Source of the DNA: Isoetes taiwanensis
Lineage: Eukaryota > Streptophyta > Lycopodiopsida > Isoetales > Isoetaceae
DNA length: 64,000 bases
NCBI GenBank assembly: GCA_021234155.1
Contig: JAJEKV010000034.1
Location: 14,804,671 to 14,868,670 of the forward strand
Direction of reading: 5' to 3'
Part shown: positions 56,246-64,000 of the stretch, piece after piece
Layout: every line of letters begins with the position of its first letter
How positions within the stretch are numbered: position 1 is the stretch's first letter
Position numbers and translations under genes: made by a program
The notes under the pieces: model-generated
Database searches by the model: none
Seen by the model: the letters and a program-made list of their open reading frames with translations, nothing else
What the model was told of the DNA's origin: nothing

Positions 56246-56640
56246 TCAAGTGTGTGCCCGAGGACATAGCTGATCTCGCATGTCCATAACATCCTGAAGG
56301 TATGATCCCAGCACCCATACGAAAGCCGTGGTCAATGTCATATGTAGCGGCTGGCCAGTCCTGACCAGCTCAACATAGCGCGTCTGGATTTGATCATATG
56401 CTGGGCAACTTTGAAGGGTATGAGATTCATCCTCAATGACTCCCATTTGGCAGCATTAACAGAGCCTATCCTGGCATGGCTCACCAATCCATCTGCCCGT
56501 CTCAATTCGAAGATGGTGTGCCCCTATGCAAATGGAGGCGGAGGACGAGACAAACTCATAATGCACAAACAACTTTGGGGTACTATATATAGTATTGCAA
56601 AAAATCTTTTGTTCAATGCCAGACTTCGATAGAGACCAGC
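56246..56640 (-). pseudogene. C-terminal end of a LINE reverse-transcriptase ORF2
   Basis: The minus strand reads ICIGAHHLRIETGRWIGEPC, QDRLC, a TAA stop, CCQMGVIEDESHTLQSCPAY and DQIQTRYVEL. This is the well-known tail of plant LINE ORF2 proteins: 'LRIETGRW....R..R.C..C....iEDE.HfL..CP.Y...R', with the Cys/His zinc-like cluster. Only this end is present, with an in-frame stop, so it is a dead 3' fragment. No tail or target duplication was identified. Confidence 0.8.
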
Positions 56641-58452
56641 CAGAGGTCTTAGATATTGGTATTAATTTGTTTAGATGTCATGTCTTGCATGGTATATGTT
56701 TCAACATCAATGTTCATTAAGGCATTAAGAATAGACAATAAAACAACATTTAATATGACCAGTAGTATTAATGCTCATTCTTAAATGAGACAAGAAGAGC
56801 ATGACCTTTAGACCTTCACAAGCACATTGAACTTGGATTCTTGCTAATCGTTGCTTTACGTTGTGATAGATTATCAAATTGCTAGGTAAAAAGACTCCCT
56901 ATAATGGATTTTTTTTATCGCATGCTCTAATGCAAAATTTGAATCTTGGAAATGTAGCCATAGCAGTAAGAAGGTTAAGCAACAGTAAGAAGGTTAAACA
57001 GTTAGGTAAGTTAGCTATGTGAACATTATCCATTCAATCAATAGAGCTAACGACTCCATAACTCTATGTTATTCTTTCTGAAAATATCCAGGTAAATTAA
57101 GAAGGAGAGCATTCAAGGTTCATACGAAAATACGAATAGAGTGAAACTGTTTGCAAATGAGTGCTTCTTGTATGATGATGAGATATTAAACTCAAAATAG
57201 ATCATTCTCACAAGGAGAACCTTCAGTTTCTCAGTGGTAGTTCCAATCATTGTGCTTCAGCTAGAATTGTTTATAGGAAGAGATTAATAACATTGTTGGT
57301 CCTACGATTACTAACATTGTTGAACCCATATCCACCAACCTTAAAAGACAAAAACTTTCTATTTAGGAAGCTATTGCCACAATTTTTTTTTCTTTTTTTT
57401 TTTCCCCCTTTTTAATATACAAAAACTAAAATGAATTTCCAGATTTTATGTATTGGAGTGTTAGGTGGCACATACATGTAGTTCAATTATTCGAATATGC
57501 ATGTGTCAGAAATATGTCAATAATCCACATGATCACATATTCAAAAAACATATAACTTAAATTTACTGAACAAACACCATATATATTGTTCAGAAAGTCT
57601 AAAATAGATCAATTTGAAAGTTTCAAAGACAATCAACTCTTGCTCTATGCAACAAAATAAGTTACATGCACTTCTTACTTTCAAAAACAACATCATATGA
57701 TTGAGAATATCTTTTGCATTTACACATGAAGCTATTTTCATATCATTGCATTCTATGAAATTATGACTTGTCTAAAAATACTGTTAAATCATAGTTCGCA
57801 TATCTACAGTAGCACATACACATGCTCAAATATGAAGCGAAGAAATAGTGCCTCTAGTTATTACAAAAAACCATATGCTATGACCGACGATGTGACAACA
57901 AATAATGTGTGTGGCTACACAAACATCATATACCCTTTTTAAACTCAAAATGAAATGGGTATGCACTTTTATTCCTAGTTCTTTCCCGACTCTCCTGCTG
58001 CCACTCGTCCAACGGTGTTATAGATGAAGATATAAAACACGTTCAGACATTTCTACAACACTCAACTACTCAGTTACATATACAATTCGATCGAGGGGCA
58101 CTTGTAGACAGGCTTGTAGATGAATGTCGGGGATCTATAAACTGATTGTAAGAACATGGTAGTGGTCTACTTTAATTTAGACATTGAGTCGGCACATATG
58201 TGGGGCGGTTTGAAGTACAAATTTTGATTCCACACGGTTTGATTTAAGCCACTTTACCTACAGGAAACTACTGGAGGCAATCTCTGTGCGCAGCACCTTG
58301 TTTTTCTCGATATACAACTCGCCAATAAGTTGGGGCATGACATATTGCTCCTTAACACTCTACTCCTTGGGTTTTTATGCCTAAAACAATCATAACACCC
58401 TAGGGCAGTATCACGAAGGCTCATAACACCCTCGGCGCAGGGTGTTAAGGGA
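56641..58452. other. No gene seen
   Basis: AT-rich DNA with stops in all frames. No repeat ends, RNA gene or domain was recognised. Confidence 0.5.
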
Positions 58453-58485
58453 GATAACGCCCTGGCCCTCAGGCGTTAATGGGAA
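58453..58485. other. Left arm of an inverted repeat interrupted by the Helitron
   Basis: GATAACGCCCTGGCC at 58,453-58,467 is the exact inverse of 62,560-62,574. Similarity extends inward (TTAATGGGAA here, TTATGGGAA there), about 36 bases at about 75 percent identity. The Helitron sits between the arms, which suggests it landed in a foldback element. Confidence 0.5.
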
Positions 58486-59299
58486 CTAGTAACGATGCCC
58501 AGCGTTGCTGGGCATAAGTTGGGGATCTGTAAATGATAAGGCAGCAATGATATCGAGGTGCTGTTCACCATTCAATGCATTATCCTTTCATTAAGTGTCT
58601 AGCTCGCTTTCCAATTCTTCCCTCTTAGAACCTTCCGCATTCATGATCTTGGACCTAGAATAGCTTGATGCATTGGGAAAGTTTCACAATGTCTTCCATG
58701 TTTGTTAGAGTCGAAGCATTAGAGTTGCATTAGAGGTCTGCATAAATGCATAATGCATTGGAGGTGTCGTTGGATTGAGTCTAATGGCTTTAATGGATTT
58801 CCCCCTTTTTTTCCTCCTAAAAACCCTTTCCCTTCATTTCCTTTTCTTTTTTCTGCTTAACTCTCGCATTAACTCACATTGTTAGATGGTGTTCTCCTCG
58901 AATCAATTCATGGCTATAGGTTGATGTTTTGATTTAGAAGGGAAAAGGGGAACGGAAAGGGAAGGGATTTAAATTGAGACATCTACTATTAGGTTTGTAT
59001 TGAATGGTGAATGTTAATGATAGAATCTTGAGAAAATTGTGCATGTGTTACCTATATTGATACCATGTGACATGGCAAAAATTGTGCATTCCATTGTTTG
59101 AACCACCATCTAAGTGGGGCATTAAAAAATTCCACCGGATCTTTAACAATTGTCAACCAAATGCATGTAAATTCTCATATGTTGCTCAAGAATCATAGAT
59201 CAAAGCGGCCAAGGCCTTGTCATTTTTACATATAATTCAAACGTTCCCTTCCAAGAGCCATTAACACCTATGTCTGCAAACACCTAAGTCAATATTCTT

Positions 59300-61027
59300 G
59301 GCATATGCTAAATTCTTTTCTTTTCTGCACATCAAGGTTCGTCTGACACTCAAATATCGCATCCAAAAAAGTTCCACATCCACAACCAAGGTCAACCTGC
59401 AAAATTGATAGTAATGAAAAAGCAACATGCTGGTTAACATCAAAGTTCCCCAGAAAAGATGGTTGTATACATGGCAAAATGTACACTTTACATAATATAA
59501 TATCTCTAATTTAAGACGTTCTATGTGGGGTTGTAAACTGAGTTAACATCTACTTTTTGAAATAAGAATATATGCATCTTTTGCTATAAAGAATAAATGC
59601 ATACTTCTAAAGTTAGACTTCGAGTTCAATAAATAGCGGAATAATATAAAGTTATCTAGGAATGTGTTCATTCCAGAAGATTTTCCATGGTTAACCTTGC
59701 TATGATGTTAGCCCTTGTTTAACCCTGAGGTGGCTTGTGACTCTCTTATCAGATTCACAGCAAAATCTATGCGTTGTCTAGACAAAGGAGGTGAGAAAAA
59801 TGCAGACTCCATTCTCTCCTCCGGTGCTTCAAGGAAGCTTTTTAAAGTTACAGTAAAATCCAGTCTGAAGTCCCCTAAAACTGTAAGAAAGTAACATTGT
59901 GAGCACAACGATAGATTACATTATTAAGAAAAATTCCAGTACCCGGGTTGAGGTTACGAATTTTATTTATGATCTCCTGACAGGAGGCATACAGTAACTC
60001 ATTTGGAAAAGGTTGCATAGAGAATTGTGCAGTTTGACCAACAAATAAGCTTGAGACACATGCATCAAGCATTCCTATTACTGCCCCACTGCCAATTTCA
60101 AAGTCAAAATCTTCATTCGTTTCAATCTGCTCATCCATGCCTTCTCCAACTAAATGAACATCATAAGCAATATTAACTACTGATCCTGCAGGAGGTCTTT
60201 TACTACTTTCTTCACCACATATAATCTCCCAGTTTTGTGATATATCATGCATCTGGGAATTCTCTCTAGGGGCTATGTGCTTCTTAGGTTCACCAATAGA
60301 GCTCCAACGTCCCACGCCATTGTCTAGAGCCTGCGATAATTGAAGCAAGGCCTTCCGATATGATTGTTCTGAACTGCATTCTAGAACATAACTTCTAACT
60401 TGCATTTTTAGTTGACATGTAAATGGCCCAGAAATTCCAAGATCGTCATTCTGATTCTCGGAAAGATGTTGAGCCTTCTTTGCATTATGGCAATCAGTCT
60501 GTTTCACACACTTGTCACGTGTTCCATTCAATGAAGCTATAGTTATCATTATCAAGTGTTCATTGCCTAAAATAGACAAAGTAGGCTCATCGACGTGAAG
60601 TTGATGGCAGAATTCAGTGAGTATCGAGCGAGGCATTGGTCCACGCCACTGAAATTTGGATGTATAAGATGCAGGTAACTCAGACACTAAGACAGCTCCT
60701 CTAGAAAGCTTGTAAAATCCTTCAGGTGATCGCCCCAATAATAGCCTATCAAATATGGAATCATCACTTTTGTGTTGTGTAAAGCATACATCAAGGTATC
60801 CATACAAAAAAGTTACTGGAATGTCAAATTACCTATATTAGCATCCAAGTGATACATTCTCCACAGACATCCTCCCTTCTGATTTCCACTTCTAACTACA
60901 GATTCTGCCATAAAATATTGACTACAGATTCTTACACAAATATATCTTGGTGTTCTCCATATTCCATTTCACAAAGCTGATTATATAATATCATATCATC
61001 CGCATTACCAAGACATAAGCATAAATC
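59300..61027 (-). pseudogene. HEN1: HEN1 small-RNA methyltransferase fragment (captured exons)
   Basis: HEN1 adds a 2'-O-methyl group to the 3' ends of plant miRNA and siRNA duplexes. Exon 59,943-60,815 encodes SPEGFYKLSRGAVLVSELPA, SYTSKFQWRGPMPRSILTEF and the PPIase-like domain with VNIAYDVHLVGEGMDEQIE and FDFEIGSGAVIGMLDACVSS. Exon 59,724-59,880 joins in phase and reads LEAPEERMESAFFSPPLSRQ with RIDFAVNLIRES. A third (59,396 down to about 59,300) gives VDLGCGCGTFLDAIF, the SAM-binding start of the methyltransferase. Beyond it the frame shifts (KNLAYAKNID in another frame) and the catalytic EXXEXHH part is absent. The nearest donor of exon 2 does not close in phase with exon 3. A possible earlier exon is 60,938-61,027. 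The dsRNA-binding N-terminus is also missing. It is a fragment, not a working gene. Confidence 0.85.
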
Positions 61028-61359
61028 CTGCATTCGAAGCGGGAAAAGAAATAAGAATTTGAAACAATGTGCACTTACCAAGTTGTCTCCAAACACACAT
61101 TGCCTGCTAGTAGAGCGCCTTCTGCTTTTATGAGACCTAGGAGACTAACACCTAGGAGACTCTATATACTGCTCCATGACTTTATCTCTAAGGCAACATT
61201 GTTCAAATTCCTAAAGCTGCTCCTGTTTCCATTTCTTGATATGCATTGTTGTAAGGTTGTTGGACACTTTCATCACGTCCTGGAATCCATTCACATCCTG
61301 GCCAGGAGCCACCACAGAGCAAGAAATTTCCTGCTATCTGGTAAAGATTGCTTGCTTAC

Positions 61360-61687
61360 CCATTCTTTAAAATATATTTCTAGTGCTTGCTGCAATGAAT
61401 GATTCCAAAACTTGATTGACACTCACATCATTGTAGTAATGCATTATGAGCATCTACCTTATTGCCCCCAGTTTGCAAAGCAGCTACTTCTGCAGCAGTG
61501 AATTTTGTCATTGAAATGGACTTTACTGGATGTGTGAACTTCCGACTACACCACAAAATTCAAAAGTCAATCCTTCCCACAGAAAATCTAAACACATAGT
61601 AATACCTGGTATTAGGATTACTGGATTCCACTGCAAGAAATACAGACAAAGAAGAAAAGGTTGTGCAAACATATTGAGGTCCCACCT
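61360..61687 (-). pseudogene. AGD14-like ArfGAP gene fragment (captured exons)
   Basis: Three short exons spell part of an ArfGAP zinc-finger domain. 61,622-61,687 reads VGPQYVCTTF and, after a small frameshift, FVCISCSGI. 61,458-61,545 reads RKFTHPVKSISMTKFTAAEV and AALQTGGNK. 61,360-61,389 reads QALEIYFKEW. All three joins have GT/AG edges and the two introns close in phase. The pattern 'GPQYVCTTF..FVC..CSGIHR.FTHRVKS.SM..FT..EV..LQ.GGN' is that of plant AGD14, a vesicle-traffic GTPase activator. The first exon with the first two zinc cysteines is missing and the last exons are absent. It lies upstream of the HEN1 piece in the same direction, inside the Helitron. Confidence 0.85.
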
Positions 61688-62442
61688 GCAATTCCTTAAG
61701 CAGGTTTGTTGTTCAAGCTTTAGATATGATAAAAACTGGCAACGTTCGCAGAGATCCAGGCCTAGTTACGGCATTTGCACAACATGTATTATATGCGAAC
61801 ATCGTGGATCCTTGCATGCAAATCAAGAGCATAAATAAGTACGTCTAGCATTTGACAAAGCCAGAAGATTCACATACAGAGGTCAAACCTGTCATGTTTG
61901 TATCCAAGCCTAATAAATTTATCAAAGATTGGATAGAAGAATCAGAGACCATATATCCATATATCTGATTGCCATGCCAGCAAATTGGAAAGTTTTAGGG
62001 CCCTGAAGAATCTGACAGTGAGCCAGAGCAGGGCCAAAGCACATTTGGAAGAAAACCTCCAGCCAAGGCCATCTTAGAAACCTCTGCTTGAAACTAAAAC
62101 GAAAACGTTAGAGGAAGCTATTGAATGAGATGCTGTGGAAGTGCCACCAGAACTGCTTCTAAGCATGAGGATGCATCAATAGTCATCGAGGATTGTAAAT
62201 TTGAAAACTTGTTTTCTATTTCACGGACTCTTAAGGATCTCCATCTCCAAACCTTCTACCGCCATAGCCATAGAAGCTTGGAGGTAAAAAAAGAACCTTG
62301 CCCTTTTTTCCCCGTCCGTTAAAAGAGTCAACGTGTGCTTCCTTTTTTTCACACTGAATCCTCATCGTCCAGGCAAATCAAAATTTCACCGTCGGATCTA
62401 GGGCTGGGTCCAACACTTACTGAATAACATTATAATATAAGA

Positions 62443-64000
62443 TAAAGTTCTCGGTCACTATGGCCATGGCCAAAATTGCCCTTGCCCATGCCCCCGCACG
62501 CCCTCACCATTTTGGCCATAGCCATATTGCCCTTGAGTTTTATTCCCATAATGCACTCTGGCCAGGGCGTTATCTACCCCATCCGTCAATGTGGGTATTT
62601 GGTTAACCATTCATGGGTGATGAACCAAGAAAAACGACTTTGTTACAACATTATAATGTTCTAATTATTTTGTTTCGTATTTGGGGAGGGTATCTCAGGC
62701 ATGGTTTGGCCTAGATTTCGGCTGGTATTGTATGGAAAATCGTAGAAAAAAGGTATTTTTTAGCTTATTTGAGCTGCTTATTTGGCCGACAATTCCAAGA
62801 ATGGCTGTTTGTTGGCTTCAGGCGCTTCTAAAAATCGGCTAAGGGATGGTTTCAGAATAGAAGGGATGCCTCTTTCTTCTTTGGCAGGGGCGCTTTCGGG
62901 CAAGGGTTGCACCGATGGAATCTGCACTCTGGATGCTCGAAATGGCGGATCTCCTAATTTCGGCGGCAATGTGGGTCATTTGTTAGAATTTCGTGGTCAT
63001 TTGTTGGGAAGGCAAAGGTAAGGCAAGGCACGTGAATCGCTGGGCAAGGCCTCGCGGAATCGGCAAAGGCGGTGGTTATTTTTCAGGCGAGGGCATTCGG
63101 CCATTTGGCGGGGAGGCGGGCCGGAGGCGGAGATTGAGTTGCTTAGGGCGTGGAGCGGGCCCGAGTATAGCGGATTTGGGGGCGAAGATGCCATCAAAGG
63201 CGGCAATCGGGTGATTTGGGGCGAAGATTGGCTCGGCTTCATGCAATCGATGCCATCAGAGGCGTTGCTAGGCCTATCTGCAATCGATGCCCACTTTTTT
63301 TTTTTGGTTTTCCTTTGGAGTTCTAACCATGTGTGGCGTTTGCACCATTGGATGTGGCGGGCGTTTTAGTGGCCAAAAATTTAATGGCCCTTGATTTGGC
63401 ACAGAGCACAGAATATTCCAAACATCAATGGCCCAAAATCAAGCATATGAAAAAACGCGATAAGGAAAGAAAAACCAATGCTTTTATGTTTTATGTTTTT
63501 GAACCACAAAAAATACACAATGCGTTTTTGGGGACTTAGCGCTTCTTTTTTCCCCCTTTTTTTGTGTTTTTCATCGGTTTTAGCATGGTTTTATCACCAT
63601 GGTGACCAATATTTACTAGGATGGGATGGATCGATGTTATTCTAACGTCCAATGGAAGCCATAGCTTATGGAACAATTTACAACACACCCAGATTGGTCA
63701 TGCCTCATCACTATACATGGCCAAAGCGGGTCCGTCCCCACAAACTTTATAACAATGCAGGACCACTTTCAAACGAGGTGTTGAACCATGACCTTGGGTA
63801 TGACAGTACTCAAAATCCTCCATATGTACTCGTGTTCTAAAAATCCCTTTCTGTATATGTATTGTCCCTAAACACTACCTCATGTATATGTACGAGAAAG
63901 TCCTACTAACTGCAAGATTCACAATGTTATACACCTACACTATATGGATATGTCGTTACCTAGTATCAATGTATCAAATAAATATATTCATGTAATGAAC
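62443..64000. other. No recognised gene; right arm of the inverted repeat at 62,560-62,574
   Basis: 62,443-62,600 holds the second arm of the interrupted inverted repeat and GGCCATGGCC / TGGCCATAGCC phrases. 62,780-63,240 is GC-rich with overlapping open frames rich in Gly and Arg but with no domain. It may be a gene 5' region. 63,240-64,000 is AT-rich and empty as far as I can see. Confidence 0.4.

Larger units (their letters stand above)
58486..62442 (-). mobile_element. Complete gene-capturing Helitron, 3.96 kb
   Basis: On the minus strand the 5' end is TCTTATATTATAATGTTATT at 62,442, preceded by A. The 3' end is a hairpin (58,497-58,513) then CTAG (58,486-58,489), followed by T. This is A/T insertion without target duplication, the Helitron rule. 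It carries no Rep/helicase. Inside are exons of an AGD14-type ArfGAP gene (61,360-61,687) and of HEN1 (59.3-61.03 kb). Both are in the Helitron's transcriptional orientation and keep their introns, as is typical of Helitron capture of genomic DNA. 61.7-62.3 kb may hold another captured piece that I could not name. Confidence 0.9.

Overview
This window reads as nuclear DNA of a land plant with a large, repeat-filled genome. The evidence is plant-type genes and fragments (a CYP74 cytochrome P450, HEN1, an AGD14-type ArfGAP, an LRR receptor pseudokinase, a PPR piece), canonical GT/AG introns, and nearly every class of plant transposable element. A fern or another non-seed plant is my guess. It rests on the unusual DNA transposon at 17.7-27.0 kb, whose transposase motifs I associate with non-angiosperm genomes, and it is inference only. 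I see only one intact host gene: a two-exon CYP74 gene of allene oxide synthase type on the minus strand at 36,995-38,468.

Layout, left to right. 1-1,844 is the 3' part of a Helitron, and a second Helitron 5' end begins at the very next base. 5.1-6.04 kb is an LTR fragment abutting the dead TNP2 transposase gene of a CACTA element (6.05-8.96 kb, minus strand). A SET-domain gene fragment lies in opposite orientation inside that transposase gene. 9-17 kb holds repeat remnants, an arrayed GGAAACCCTTCC motif, a 101-bp hairpin and a few splice-flanked exons I cannot name. 17,742-27,043 is a complete 9.3-kb DNA transposon with perfect inverted ends and a 6-bp target duplication. It carries a decayed transposase gene on the plus strand and, convergent to it, a multi-exon gene with an FCP1/HAD phosphatase-like domain. 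It is studded with TGTACA palindromes.

27-31.4 kb holds a receptor pseudokinase exon, a TGACGAAA-rich array and unrecognised exons. 31,432-34,373 is a complete non-autonomous Helitron. 34.9-36.0 kb is an internally deleted LINE. The CYP74 gene follows. 41.8-56.05 kb is a three-level nest: a PPR pseudogene interrupted by a solo LTR, which is interrupted by an 11.8-kb LTR retrotransposon (TSD TTTTG), which contains a 661-bp hAT-like element (TSD GTCACGTT). 56.2-56.6 kb is the 3' end of another LINE. 58,486-62,442 is a complete Helitron that has captured exons of an ArfGAP gene and of HEN1, both in the Helitron's own orientation. The last 1.5 kb shows nothing I recognise.

The genes do not form a pathway. 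CYP74 would act in oxylipin (jasmonate-type) synthesis. Most of the rest is mobile DNA and the host gene pieces it carries. The richest material is the 9.3-kb transposon with its phosphatase-like passenger gene, the gene-capturing Helitrons, and a repeated stem-loop flanking the gag-like region of the LTR element.
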